Assembly (NCBI GenBank): GCA_964433975.1
Contig: CAYSSS010000032.1
Coordinates: 1-17,289, forward strand
Length of the DNA: 17,289 nucleotides
Direction of reading: 5' to 3'
From: 2-01-FULL-45-10 sp964433975
GTDB lineage: Bacteria; Omnitrophota; Gorgyraeia; 2-01-FULL-45-10
Shown piece after piece: positions 5,911 through 14,536 of the stretch (the stretch's first letter is position 1; each line of letters opens with the position of its first letter). The translations under genes and the position numbers were made by a program. The notes beneath the pieces were generated by a model. That model worked only from the letters and a program-made list of their open reading frames with translations. It did no database searches and had not been told where the DNA came from.

Positions 5911-6906
5911 ATGCCGGAAATGACTGTAGAGGTTATAAACGAGAAGGTCAAGAAAGAGAGCGTCTTCGTTCCCAAGTTGATGAACGAAATGGAGAAGGTT
6001 ATCGTAGGACAGAAATATCTTTTGGAGAGGCTCCTGGTGGGCCTGCTCGCCAACGGACATATCCTCATAGAGGGAGTGCCGGGACTCGCTAAGACGATGT
6101 CCGTAAAAGTCCTGGCTCAGGCGATAAAGACCAAATTCCAGAGGATACAGTTTACTCCGGATCTCTTACCGGCCGACCTGATAGGGACGCTCATCTACAG
6201 TCCCAAGGATGGAGCGTTTACAACAAAGAAGGGCCCTATATTCTCCAACATAATACTGGCCGACGAAATAAACAGGGCTCCCGCGAAGGTGCAGAGCGCT
6301 CTATTGGAGGCGATGCAGGAGAGACAGGTTACCATAGGCGAGAGCACATACAAGCTTGACGAACCGTTCCTTGTGCTTGCCACGCAGAACCCTATAGAAC
6401 ACGAAGGCACCTATCCTCTGCCGGAGGCGCAGGTAGACCGTTTTATGCTGAAGCTGAAGATAGAATATCCGAACAAAGAAGAAGAGTTGAAGATCATGAA
6501 ACGCATGGCCATGACCGATAAAAAGATAGCGGTCTCGCCAGTTGTAAGCCCGGAAGATATACTGAAGGCAAGGAAAGTTGTCGATGAGATATACATCGAC
6601 GAGAGGATAGAGAAGTATATCATAGATATAGTATTCGCTACGAGAGACCCAGGTGCCTATAAGATCAAGGACCTGGTAGGCTTGATACAGTACGGCGCGT
6701 CTCCGAGAGCAAGCATATATCTGTCTGTGGCGGCAAAATCCTATGCATTCCTGCAAGGGCGCGGCTATGTTGTTCCGCAGGATATAAAGACTATAGGCCT
6801 CGATGTCTTGAGGCACCGCCTGATCGTCAGCTACGAAGCGGAAGCCGAGGACAAGACGTCCGAAGATGTCATAAAGCGCATATTTGAGGAAGTAAGAGTC
6901 CCGTAA
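5911..6906 (+). CDS. moxR: MoxR-family AAA+ ATPase of the Bat operon
   Basis: A 331-residue cytoplasmic AAA+ ATPase of the MoxR group, of normal length for the family. Walker A is GVPGLAKT (55-62), Walker B IILADE with D117 and E118, sensor 1 ATQNP with N160, and the arginine-finger region is AQVDRF with R177; a C-terminal lid follows (GASPRASIYL). MoxR proteins act as chaperone-like remodellers of von Willebrand A partners, here most likely the DUF58 protein and BatA/BatB encoded downstream. The start is set by AGGAGG at 5901-5906, 4 nt before the ATG. The stop is 1 nt from the DUF58 start. It opens the operon, after an unusual heptamer repeat. Confidence 0.96.
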   Translation: MPEMTVEVINEKVKKESVFVPKLMNEMEKVIVGQKYLLERLLVGLLANGHILIEGVPGLAKTMSVKVLAQAIKTKFQRIQFTPDLLPADLIGTLIYSPKDGAFTTKKGPIFSNIILADEINRAPAKVQSALLEAMQERQVTIGESTYKLDEPFLVLATQNPIEHEGTYPLPEAQVDRFMLKLKIEYPNKEEELKIMKRMAMTDKKIAVSPVVSPEDILKARKVVDEIYIDERIEKYIIDIVFATRDPGAYKIKDLVGLIQYGASPRASIYLSVAAKSYAFLQGRGYVVPQDIKTIGLDVLRHRLIVSYEAEAEDKTSEDVIKRIFEEVRVP

Positions 6907-6907
6907 T

Positions 6908-7783
6908 ATGCTTCCAAAGGAAGTTCTACGCAAGATACGCCGTATTGAGATAACGACCTCGAAGCTCGTTACGGACTTTTTGTCCGGCCAGTATGAGAGT
7001 GTCTTCAAAGGGCGCGGGATCGAGTTCGACGAGGTCAGGGAGTACCAGCCGGGTGACGAGATACGAACCATAGACTGGAATGTCACCGCCAGGATGGGCC
7101 ATCCGTTCATTAAGAAGTTTGTCGAAGAGCGCCAGCTCACCGTGATGATACTGCTGGACGCGTCCAGCTCATCAAGTTTCGGCACCGCGAAGCGTTATAA
7201 GAAAGAGCTCGCCGCCGAGGTCTCGGCAGTGCTTGCCTTTGCCGCTATCCAGAATAACGACCGCGTCGGCCTGATTATATTTACCGACAGGATTGAAAAG
7301 TTCGTACCTCCCAGGAAAGGCCTGCATCACGTCCTGAGGGTCGTGAGAGAAGCTCTCTATTTTACCCCGAAAGGCAAGGGCACGGACATAGCCAGCGCTC
7401 TTAGGTATCTCGATAGCGTGGTTGCCAGGCGGGCCGTTACATTCGTGATATCAGACTTCCTGGCAAAGGATTTTAAAAAACCGCTTTCAATAGCCAATAA
7501 GAAGCACGACGTGGTAGCCATCACGATCACGGACCCGAGAGAGGTAGAGCTTCCCAACGCCGGAATATTGGAGCTGGTTGATGCTGAGACCGGCAGGTCT
7601 TTTACGATCGATACTTCCAGCGAAAAAGTGAGGTCGGGATACGTCAAAAAGGCCCGCTCGGTCCATGACGAGCGTGCTGAAATTTTCGGCTCGGTCGGGG
7701 TGGACCACATAGATATAAGCACGGACGGATCATATATAGAGGCTTTTATAAAATTTTTCAAAATGAGAAAGAAGCGGATATGA
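6908..7783 (+). CDS. DUF58 domain protein (vWA-like), Bat operon
   Basis: A 291-residue protein of the DUF58 family that regularly follows moxR. The family core is clear: GRGIEFDEVREYQPGDEIR (35-53), then TIDWNVTARMG and the vWA-type metal-binding motif DASSSS (D84, S86, S88). A second vWA-like acidic site follows (VISDF). No signal peptide or transmembrane segment is visible, so it probably sits in the cytoplasm or at the inner membrane face as a MoxR partner. The start is 1 nt after the moxR stop; GAAGTAAG inside moxR is the only Shine-Dalgarno-like stretch. The stop overlaps the next start in ATGA (7780-7783). Confidence 0.95.
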   Translation: MLPKEVLRKIRRIEITTSKLVTDFLSGQYESVFKGRGIEFDEVREYQPGDEIRTIDWNVTARMGHPFIKKFVEERQLTVMILLDASSSSSFGTAKRYKKELAAEVSAVLAFAAIQNNDRVGLIIFTDRIEKFVPPRKGLHHVLRVVREALYFTPKGKGTDIASALRYLDSVVARRAVTFVISDFLAKDFKKPLSIANKKHDVVAITITDPREVELPNAGILELVDAETGRSFTIDTSSEKVRSGYVKKARSVHDERAEIFGSVGVDHIDISTDGSYIEAFIKFFKMRKKRI

Positions 7784-8715
7784 GATATGCCGCCAGGCTA
7801 TTTTTTTTAATCGTCTTTCTTGGGATCTCGGCCTTAGCCATGGCCGAAGAAGCGCCCGAGCCGTCAATTAAAGCGAGCATAAACAGGAAGAGGATCTTTG
7901 TAGGGGACAGGATACGCTATAGAGCCGAGATCGTATCCGCTGGCGACCTCGAGATAGAGTTCCCCCAGCTTAATGATTTCACAAGAATAGGGGACTGCGA
8001 GATCAAGGACCACGGCAGGTCGATCAAGAAGTCTATATTCGGAAAGCGCTCTTATGTAAACTGGCTCGACATAACATCTTACTATGTCGGCAAGAGAATG
8101 GTCCCGTCGATAGAAATCAAGTATAGAGAGAAAGGTGAAGGTTCTTGGAAAAATCTAAAGACAGGCGAACTTGCGTTTACGGTGGAGACCGTTCTGCCTA
8201 GAGGCCAAAAGTTGACTGACATAAGGGATATAAAAGGCGTTTTATATCCATTCAGTTGGCCAAGGCTTCTAATCTTGATCGTGGCGGCATCGGTCGCGCT
8301 CTGGATCATTATCAAGCTCGTATTGAAGTTGATATTCAAGAAGGCTCCTCCGAAATTTCCTCATGAGATAGCCCTTGAAGAGATGGAGGCCGCCAGCAAA
8401 AAGTTTGCTTCCGGTGGCGAAGTAAAAGATTATTACGTGAGAATATCGGATGCCGTTAGACGGTATATAGAGAGCGTATTCTCTTTGAAGGCGTCCGAGA
8501 TGACTACGCAGGAGTTTTTGATCTCTTTGAGCGGCTCGTCAAAATTACAGACCGCCCATAAGGATCTGTTGGCCGTCTTTATGGAGGCATGCGACCTTGT
8601 TAAATTCGCGAAACACAAGCCTGCGAGGAAAGATATAGAGAGCGTATTCATTACCGCAAAAAAATTTATCGCGGAGTCGAAGGATATCTATATGAAGAAA
8701 GAGACTAAAGGCTAA
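7780..8715 (+). CDS. BatD/DUF4381-like membrane protein
   Basis: A 311-residue envelope protein with a signal peptide (about 1-22, ending ALAMA), an extracytoplasmic beta-rich domain (about 25-155; RIFVGDRIRYRAEI resembles the opening of a BatD Ig-like domain), one transmembrane helix (about 162-186) and a cytoplasmic helical domain (about 187-311; MTTQEFLISL, LLAVFMEACDLVKFAKHKPA). That last domain resembles the C-terminus of the long BatD encoded at 11873, as in DUF4381 proteins. It therefore looks like a one-domain relative of BatD, probably anchored beside BatA and BatB. It overlaps the DUF58 gene by 4 nt and ends 3 nt before batA. The family assignment rests on pattern and context, so the exact name is uncertain. 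Confidence 0.82.
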   Translation: MRYAARLFFLIVFLGISALAMAEEAPEPSIKASINRKRIFVGDRIRYRAEIVSAGDLEIEFPQLNDFTRIGDCEIKDHGRSIKKSIFGKRSYVNWLDITSYYVGKRMVPSIEIKYREKGEGSWKNLKTGELAFTVETVLPRGQKLTDIRDIKGVLYPFSWPRLLILIVAASVALWIIIKLVLKLIFKKAPPKFPHEIALEEMEAASKKFASGGEVKDYYVRISDAVRRYIESVFSLKASEMTTQEFLISLSGSSKLQTAHKDLLAVFMEACDLVKFAKHKPARKDIESVFITAKKFIAESKDIYMKKETKG

Positions 8716-8718
8716 GCT

Positions 8719-9717
8719 ATGTTCCTCTTCAAAGATCCTGTTATATTCTGGCTATTATTGCTGCTGCCAATAGTGCTTGTGGTCGAGAGAAGGAGGCGTA
8801 AGGGGTCGAGCTTCATCTTTTCGTCGGAAGACCTATTAAAAGATCTTAAGCCGACCGCGAGAGTGCGCTTAGGCAAGTCTCTGATCATCTTAAGGATAAC
8901 AGCCATAGCTCTTATGATAATAGCGCTTGGTCGCCCGCAAGCCATCCTCGACAGTTCAAAGACCGTGTCGGAGGGGGTGGATATAGTATTGGTTGTCGAC
9001 ACATCGACGAGCATGCTCGCCGAGGACTTCATGCTGGGGTTTAAAAGGATAAACAGGTTTGATCTTGTTCGCGAAGTCGTAAAAGATTTTATAAGAAAGA
9101 GAAAGGACGACAGGATCGGCATGGTCGCATTTGCCGCCCGGGCCTACACCGTATGCCCGCTTACCACGGATTATGCCTGGCTCAATGAGAATCTCGACAG
9201 GGTTAGGGTAGGCATGATAGAGGACGCCACTGCGGTAGGCTCCTCCATAGCGAGTTCTATAAACAGACTCAAGAACAGCAAGACAAAGAGCAAGATCATA
9301 ATCCTGCTTACCGATGGCGTGAATAACGCCGGTAATATCTCGCCCTTGGTGGCCGCTGAAGCGGCCAAGGCCCTGAAGATAAAGATATACGCTATAGCCG
9401 TAGGCACGAAGGGGCTATCGCCGTATCCTATGAAGGATTATTACGGCAGGACCGTCTACAGGAATATACCTATAGAGATAGATGAGGAGTCGTTGAGGAA
9501 TATAGCCGATAAGACGGGCGGAAAATATTATCTTGCGACCGATACGGAAAAACTCAGGAACATATATGACGAGATCAACAGGCTCGAAAAATCGAATATT
9601 GAACATTTTGGATACAGGGAGTACAGCGAACTCTTCCCATATTTCCTTATACCGGGCACCATACTGCTCGCTATAGGGATATTGTTATCGAATACGGTAT
9701 TCTTAAAGGTTCCATAA
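8719..9717 (+). CDS. batA: BatA: membrane-anchored von Willebrand A protein
   Basis: A 332-residue protein with the topology of BatA: two N-terminal hydrophobic helices (about 8-22 and 53-71, the second ending at the typical ALGRPQ), a vWA domain in the periplasm, and a C-terminal helix (about 308-328). The MIDAS metal site is complete: DTSTS (D94, S96, S98), T171 (EDATAVGSSIA) and D199 (LLTDGVNN). Bat proteins were named for aerotolerance in Bacteroides; the vWA domain should bind a partner through the metal. It starts 3 nt after the preceding gene and ends 1 nt before batB. AAAGG at 8706-8710 is a modest ribosome binding site. Confidence 0.94.
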   Translation: MFLFKDPVIFWLLLLLPIVLVVERRRRKGSSFIFSSEDLLKDLKPTARVRLGKSLIILRITAIALMIIALGRPQAILDSSKTVSEGVDIVLVVDTSTSMLAEDFMLGFKRINRFDLVREVVKDFIRKRKDDRIGMVAFAARAYTVCPLTTDYAWLNENLDRVRVGMIEDATAVGSSIASSINRLKNSKTKSKIIILLTDGVNNAGNISPLVAAEAAKALKIKIYAIAVGTKGLSPYPMKDYYGRTVYRNIPIEIDEESLRNIADKTGGKYYLATDTEKLRNIYDEINRLEKSNIEHFGYREYSELFPYFLIPGTILLAIGILLSNTVFLKVP

Positions 9718-9718
9718 T

Positions 9719-10720
9719 ATGAACTACGCGGATCCGCGATATATCTCAGTCCTTATATTTTCCGGTCTTTTCCTGGCGCTCTTCTATGTATGGGTCGTGA
9801 AAAGACGTCGTACTCTTATGGAACGTTTTGCGGAAAAGCAGATGATAGAAGGCATCGCCCCTCATTTTAGCGCAGCGCGCAAAATCTTGAAGATGGCACT
9901 GGCGGGCCTGGCGTTACTACTCTGCGTATTCGCCCTTGCGCAGCCACAGTGGGGTTTTGAGTGGCAGGAGGTCAAGAGGACAGGATTGGATATCTTGATA
10001 GGCATAGACGTTTCCAGGAGCATGCTTGCCAGGGATATGAGGCCGACGAGGCTGGAGCGCACAAAGTACGCGGTCAAAGACCTGATGAGAAAATTAAGCG
10101 GCGACAGGATCGGTTTAATAGCATTCTCCGGGACCTCGTTTCTGCAATGCCCGCTTACGATAGATTATAACGGCTTCCTGCTGACGTTGGATGATCTTAA
10201 TACCGAAACGATACCCAGGCCAGGCACCTCGATCGCAAGCGCCATAAAGGATGCTATAGATATACTGAAGGGCGCCGACAAAAAGTTTAAAGTATTCATT
10301 CTAATTACCGACGGCGAGGAGCTTGAAGGCGATGCCATAAAAGCGGCAAGCGAAGCCGCGCAGGCTGGCATCCGTATATATTGCGTAGGAGTGGGCACCG
10401 CTGAGGGCGATCTTATTCCCTCGATAGATGAACGCGGTGAAAGAGGGTATCTTGCTGACAAAGCCGGCCAGGTGATCAAGACGCGACTAAACGAAGACCT
10501 TTTGAAAAAGATAGCCGTGGCCACAGGAGGCAGCTATGTAAGGGCCACGCCAAGTGACTTCGGATTGACCCTTCTTTACGACAAGAGCATATCGAAGCTG
10601 GAGAAGAGGGATATCGAGGCGAAGATGAAGAAGCATTACCAGGAGCGTTACCAGATATTTCTCGGGATAGCGGTCGCCCTCCTTTTATTGGAGCCGCTTA
10701 TTTCGGACAGGAAGCGATGA
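9719..10720 (+). CDS. batB: BatB: second membrane-anchored von Willebrand A protein
   Basis: A 333-residue paralogue of BatA with the same layout: helices at about 8-26 and 57-75 (ending in FALAQPQWG, the family signature), a vWA domain, and a C-terminal helix (about 312-328). The MIDAS is complete: DVSRS (D97, S99, S101), T170 (RPGTSIASAI) and D198 (ITDGEELEG). BatB and BatA are thought to work as a pair. The stop overlaps the batC start in ATGA (10717-10720), so the two are probably translated together. Its full metal site argues that it is not a degenerate copy. Confidence 0.95.
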   Translation: MNYADPRYISVLIFSGLFLALFYVWVVKRRRTLMERFAEKQMIEGIAPHFSAARKILKMALAGLALLLCVFALAQPQWGFEWQEVKRTGLDILIGIDVSRSMLARDMRPTRLERTKYAVKDLMRKLSGDRIGLIAFSGTSFLQCPLTIDYNGFLLTLDDLNTETIPRPGTSIASAIKDAIDILKGADKKFKVFILITDGEELEGDAIKAASEAAQAGIRIYCVGVGTAEGDLIPSIDERGERGYLADKAGQVIKTRLNEDLLKKIAVATGGSYVRATPSDFGLTLLYDKSISKLEKRDIEAKMKKHYQERYQIFLGIAVALLLLEPLISDRKR

Positions 10721-11838
10721 TTCCCAGGAAAGTTTTGATCATAACGGCCATGATGCTCGTGATTGGATCGGAAAAGCTATTTGCGTCCACCGCCCGGGAT
10801 GTAAAAGAGGGCAATATGTTGTATAATGCTAAGAAGTACAATGAAGCGATAAAAGTATATGATAGCGCCCTTGACAGAAAGCCAGATAATAGTATGCTCA
10901 GGTTCAATAAGGGCGATGCCCTGTATAGGAAGGGCTCTTATAACGCGGCTATAGATTCGTACAATAAAGCTATTGCCCAGGGAGACGCCCGGATATTGGC
11001 GGATGCGGATTACAATATAGGGAATTCCAATTATAAAATAGGTGCGGAACGGGCCGCATCCGATACAAATAAGGCAAAGGAGTCCTATGAAGCTGCTTTA
11101 CAGTTCTATAAGCGCGCTATAGACCTTGATCCCAATGACAGAGATTCTAAGTTCAACTATGAGTTTGTCGATCAGAAGCTGATGAGCCTCAAAGAAAAAG
11201 AAGAGAAGGATAAGAAGAAGGATCAGAAGCAGGATAAAGAGGATAAAAATCAAAAGGATAAAGATAATAAGAAAGACCCGAATAAGAAAGACCAGGGCGG
11301 GCAGGGTAACCAAAATAATAAGGATCAGAAGGACAAAGAGCAACAAGATCAAAAAAAGCAACAAGATCAAAAAGAGCAAAATCAAGATAAGAAGCGGCAG
11401 GACCAGAAGAAAGGCGAGGAAAAGCAGCAGGCAGATCAAAATAAAGAGGAAGAGAAAAAATCTCAACAGGACGAGCAACAGTCTAAGAGCCAGGAAGAGA
11501 AGGATCGGGAAGAGCAAAAACAGCAGGAAGAAGAGAAGCGGCAGGAAGAAGAGAAAAAGCAGGAAGAAGAGAAGCGGCAGGAAGAGAAGAAAGAGCAGGA
11601 GGAGAAGAAGCGGCAGGAAGAGCAGGAAGGTGCCGGGCCAAAGCCGCAAGGGCAGGATCAGGATAAGGAGGGCCAGGCGCTGCAATTTTACGAAGAGGGC
11701 GAGCCCGAGCAGAGAGAGATGACGGAAGAAGAGGCTAAGATGCTTCTCGAGGGCTACAGAGGAGAAGAGGCCACCGCCCAGTCTATCAGGATGCGCAGGA
11801 AACAGGTGCCGATGCCGGAACCGGACAAAGATTGGTGA
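10717..11838 (+). CDS. batC: BatC: TPR protein with a long charged low-complexity region
   Basis: A 373-residue exported protein. A signal peptide (about 1-24, ending FAS) leads to TPR repeats (about 25-156; GNMLYNAKKYNEAIKVYDSA, FNKGDALYRKGSYNAAIDSY). Residues about 159-315 are almost only K, E, Q, D and N. The C-terminus carries the BatC-type tail EEAKMLLEGYRGEE and ends KDW. TPRs bind partner proteins, presumably BatA/BatB; the charged linker is probably disordered and may stretch across the periplasm. The start overlaps batB by 4 nt. The low-complexity part varies in length within the family and contains an 18-nt tandem repeat here. Confidence 0.94.
   Translation: MIPRKVLIITAMMLVIGSEKLFASTARDVKEGNMLYNAKKYNEAIKVYDSALDRKPDNSMLRFNKGDALYRKGSYNAAIDSYNKAIAQGDARILADADYNIGNSNYKIGAERAASDTNKAKESYEAALQFYKRAIDLDPNDRDSKFNYEFVDQKLMSLKEKEEKDKKKDQKQDKEDKNQKDKDNKKDPNKKDQGGQGNQNNKDQKDKEQQDQKKQQDQKEQNQDKKRQDQKKGEEKQQADQNKEEEKKSQQDEQQSKSQEEKDREEQKQQEEEKRQEEEKKQEEEKRQEEKKEQEEKKRQEEQEGAGPKPQGQDQDKEGQALQFYEEGEPEQREMTEEEAKMLLEGYRGEEATAQSIRMRRKQVPMPEPDKDW
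11524..11613 (+). repeat. Five tandem 18-nt units coding QEEEKR-type hexapeptides in batC
   Basis: Starting with CAG, units at 11524, 11542, 11560, 11578 and 11596 code QEEEKR, QEEEKK, QEEEKR, QEEKKE and QEEKKR. Units 1 and 3 are identical at base level. They stay in frame, so expansion or contraction would change the linker length without breaking the protein. Confidence 0.8.
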
Positions 11839-11872
11839 TGAGGCTCTATATGCGATTTTATGAGATAGAGAT

Positions 11873-13735
11873 ATGAAAAGAACGATACTTTTACTACTAT
11901 TATTCTCGGTCTTTGTGTCACCTGCAGTTGCCGAAGATATTAAATTCGAGGCGGGCATAGACAAGAAGACCGTTGCCATAGGAGAGAGTGCCCAGCTTGG
12001 GCTTACTTTCTACGGCTCGCAGAATGTCCCGGCGCCGGATATAGGAAATATTGACGGGTGTGAAGTCCGGTATCTTGGCCCGTCGACCATGATGACCGTC
12101 ATAAACGGTACCGTGTCGAACTCGATAACCCACATGTATAAGGTACAGCCGTTGAGACTGGGCAAGTTCCAGTTCGGCCCTTTCGCTTTTAAGTATGACG
12201 GCAATACCTATACGTCAAGCATAGCATTCCTTACGGTGACGGAGGAGAGGGTCAGGCCTGAACCCGTTAAGAGGGCAGCTGAAGAGGATATCATTGATTC
12301 ACTGGATATAAAGGACAGGTTGTTTTTAACTCTCAAGGCCGATAAGGCTAAAGCATATATAAACGAGATCGTGCCGGTCACGATTAAAGTTTATGTCAAC
12401 AGGATGAATGTGAGCGACATACAGCTCCCAACTTTCAACCAGGAAGGTTTCTCAAAGGCACAATTCGAGGAGCCGAAACAGTACCGCGAGCGCATGGGCG
12501 GGTTACTGTATGACGTGCTGGAGTTCAGGACCACCATCTTCGGCACCAGGGCGGGAGATTATAAGCTTGGCCCGGCGACGCTCAAATGCAATCTTGCCGT
12601 AAAGAAGAGGGTGCGCAACATGTCGGCGCTGGACGACGACTTCCTCAACGACAGGGGTATGAGAGATCCGTATTTCGAAGATTTCTTTACAAGGTATGAA
12701 CGTTATCCGGTAGAGCTAAAATCCGATGAGATCGATCTTACGCTTTTAGCGCTTCCGCAGGAGGGTCGGCCCGAAGATTTCTCCGGGGCCGTAGGCGACT
12801 ACCAGTTTATATATTCAGCCGGCCCCAAAAAGGTTAAGGTCGGAGACCCGGTGACGCTGAGGATGGAGATCAACGGAACGGGTAATTTTAATACCGTGAT
12901 AATCCCTAAATTAGAGAATACGGAAGGCTTCAGGGTGTATGAACCGCAGATAAAGACGGAGCCCCGCAGGAAAACGTTCAGGCAGGTCCTGATCCCTGAG
13001 TCCGATAAAGTTTACCAGACCCCCAAATCTGTATTCACCTACTTCGATCCCCAGAAGAAGATATATAAGACCATAACTCAGGAACCCACACCTCTGCAGG
13101 TGGAGAAGGTAGCCGAGTCACCGGCACAAGTAATAGGACAATCGCCTCATCTGCCTCCGGCGACGTCCGTAAACTTTGACTCCCGTTCGGAAGAGAAGAG
13201 GGAGGATTCTCAGCCCCAGGGCGACATCTTATATATAAAGGAGTCGATGGGCAGCGTTCAAACAAAAGACTCCGAGGTCTATAACAGGCTATTCTTCTTG
13301 TTGAGCTTTCTATTACCCATGTTGATTCTGGCGGCGGCGTACCTGATATATGCCAAGCAGGACCGCCTGAGGCGGGATACCAAATATGCGCACAGGACGG
13401 AAGCCTTTAAGAATATGCGCAGGGAATCTTTAGAACTGAAGCACCGCCTGAAATCTAACGACTCAAAAGGCTTCTACGAGACGCTCTTCAAGACGATGCA
13501 GGATTATCTTGGAGGCAGGTTCTATATACCGGTGGCCGGGTTGACCTTCGATACCGTGGAGCCTGTACTTAGGTCGAGAGGGGTAGACGAGGCTGTCCTG
13601 AATAAGATAAAGAATATATTCGGCGTATGTGACCGGGCAAAATTCGCATCCATAAATGCCGACATGCTATTGATGAGGGACGACATGAAGGAGCTCGAAG
13701 AGATAATACGGGAACTGGAGAGATCTAAGATATGA
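11873..13735 (+). CDS. batD: BatD (oxygen-tolerance) membrane protein
   Basis: A 620-residue envelope protein. The signal peptide is about 1-20 (ending AVA). The first BatD domain (about 22-130) opens with FEAGIDKKTVAIGESAQLGL, matching the usual BatD N-terminus. Further beta domains follow, including a second clear copy near 305-410 (PKKVKVGDPVTLRMEINGTG). A transmembrane helix lies at about 472-494, and the cytoplasmic tail (about 500-620) resembles that of the DUF4381-like protein at 7780. BatD is believed to scaffold BatA/BatB in the periplasm. A 34-nt gap separates it from batC with only a weak GAGATAGAG leader; its stop overlaps batE in ATGA. Confidence 0.93.
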   Translation: MKRTILLLLLFSVFVSPAVAEDIKFEAGIDKKTVAIGESAQLGLTFYGSQNVPAPDIGNIDGCEVRYLGPSTMMTVINGTVSNSITHMYKVQPLRLGKFQFGPFAFKYDGNTYTSSIAFLTVTEERVRPEPVKRAAEEDIIDSLDIKDRLFLTLKADKAKAYINEIVPVTIKVYVNRMNVSDIQLPTFNQEGFSKAQFEEPKQYRERMGGLLYDVLEFRTTIFGTRAGDYKLGPATLKCNLAVKKRVRNMSALDDDFLNDRGMRDPYFEDFFTRYERYPVELKSDEIDLTLLALPQEGRPEDFSGAVGDYQFIYSAGPKKVKVGDPVTLRMEINGTGNFNTVIIPKLENTEGFRVYEPQIKTEPRRKTFRQVLIPESDKVYQTPKSVFTYFDPQKKIYKTITQEPTPLQVEKVAESPAQVIGQSPHLPPATSVNFDSRSEEKREDSQPQGDILYIKESMGSVQTKDSEVYNRLFFLLSFLLPMLILAAAYLIYAKQDRLRRDTKYAHRTEAFKNMRRESLELKHRLKSNDSKGFYETLFKTMQDYLGGRFYIPVAGLTFDTVEPVLRSRGVDEAVLNKIKNIFGVCDRAKFASINADMLLMRDDMKELEEIIRELERSKI

Positions 13736-14502
13736 AGAAGATAGCTATAATTTGGATACTGCTGGTTCTACCAGCCAGCTTTGTCTTTTCAGCCGAAGAT
13801 TCACAGGACCCGCAGAGCCTCTTCTACAAGGCCAACTCGCTCTACGAGCAGAGGGAGTATGAGAAGGCTTCGGAGGAGTACGCAAAGATACTGGCTATTG
13901 GCGCCGAAAGCGGTCCGCTCTATTTCAACATCGGTGATACATTCTTCAAGGTGGGCAAGATAGGTTATGCAATACTCGCATACAAAAAAGCCCAAAGGCT
14001 CATGCCGGGAGATGGAGACCTTAAGTCAAATCTCGCATATGCCGAATCGCTGACCGAGGATTCAGCTCTTCGGGCCATGCCCCGGAACAAGATAGCGTGG
14101 CTCTTCAAATTCCCTTTCAGGGAGTATAGCCTGAATATCGTCTCCGTCTTATTAGTGATCTTGTACCTAATGCTCATAGCAATGCTCTTGACGGGCACCA
14201 TAAGTCCGGTCTTCAAGCGCAGGATGACCATTCTATTTTACCCCGTGCTCATAGGGTTCACCTTGACCCTAGGAGCGTTTAGCATCAGATATTATGACGA
14301 AGAGATGCTTAACCATGGCGTAGTGGTTGTCAAAGAAGCCGAGTGTAAGTACGAACCTATCGATAAATCTAATAACTATTTTGTGCTGAAAGAGGGGCAG
14401 GAGGTGCTTGTGCTCAATACCAGGAACGGATGGAGGCGCGTCAGGAGGCTCGATGGCAAGCTGGCCTGGGTGAAGAGCGATGCGGTCGAAGAGATTGACT
14501 AA
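13732..14502 (+). CDS. batE: BatE: TPR and SH3-like membrane protein
   Basis: A 256-residue protein: signal peptide (about 1-20, ending FVFSA), two TPR-like repeats (about 27-105; SLFYKANSLYEQREYEKASE, LYFNIGDTFFKVGKIGYAI), two transmembrane helices (about 137-159 and 166-187) and a C-terminal SH3-like domain (about 195-254; NGWRRVRRLDGKLAWVKSDA). This order is typical of BatE. It ends the Bat operon. Start overlaps batD by 4 nt. The last codons overlap a likely promoter for gpsA. Confidence 0.93.
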   Translation: MKKIAIIWILLVLPASFVFSAEDSQDPQSLFYKANSLYEQREYEKASEEYAKILAIGAESGPLYFNIGDTFFKVGKIGYAILAYKKAQRLMPGDGDLKSNLAYAESLTEDSALRAMPRNKIAWLFKFPFREYSLNIVSVLLVILYLMLIAMLLTGTISPVFKRRMTILFYPVLIGFTLTLGAFSIRYYDEEMLNHGVVVVKEAECKYEPIDKSNNYFVLKEGQEVLVLNTRNGWRRVRRLDGKLAWVKSDAVEEID

Positions 14503-14524
14503 GACGCGACGCGTATGATATATT
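14495..14524 (+). promoter_or_regulatory. Probable sigma70 promoter for gpsA
   Basis: TTGACT (14495-14500) and TATATT (14519-14524) with an 18-nt spacer. The -35 covers the batE stop codon region. The predicted start, about 14531, lies only about 6 nt before the ATG at 14537, so the leader would be very short or absent. Confidence 0.5.
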
Positions 14525-14536
14525 AATGAGCTTATC

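Noticed and set aside
6301..7185. A 294-codon minus-strand frame over moxR and DUF58
   Set aside because: It covers two well-conserved plus-strand genes and shows no recognisable domain.
11098..11979. A 293-codon leucine- and phenylalanine-rich frame on the minus strand
   Set aside because: It is the reverse complement of the lysine/glutamate-rich batC linker; its bias is a mirror of that sequence and it has no start signals.
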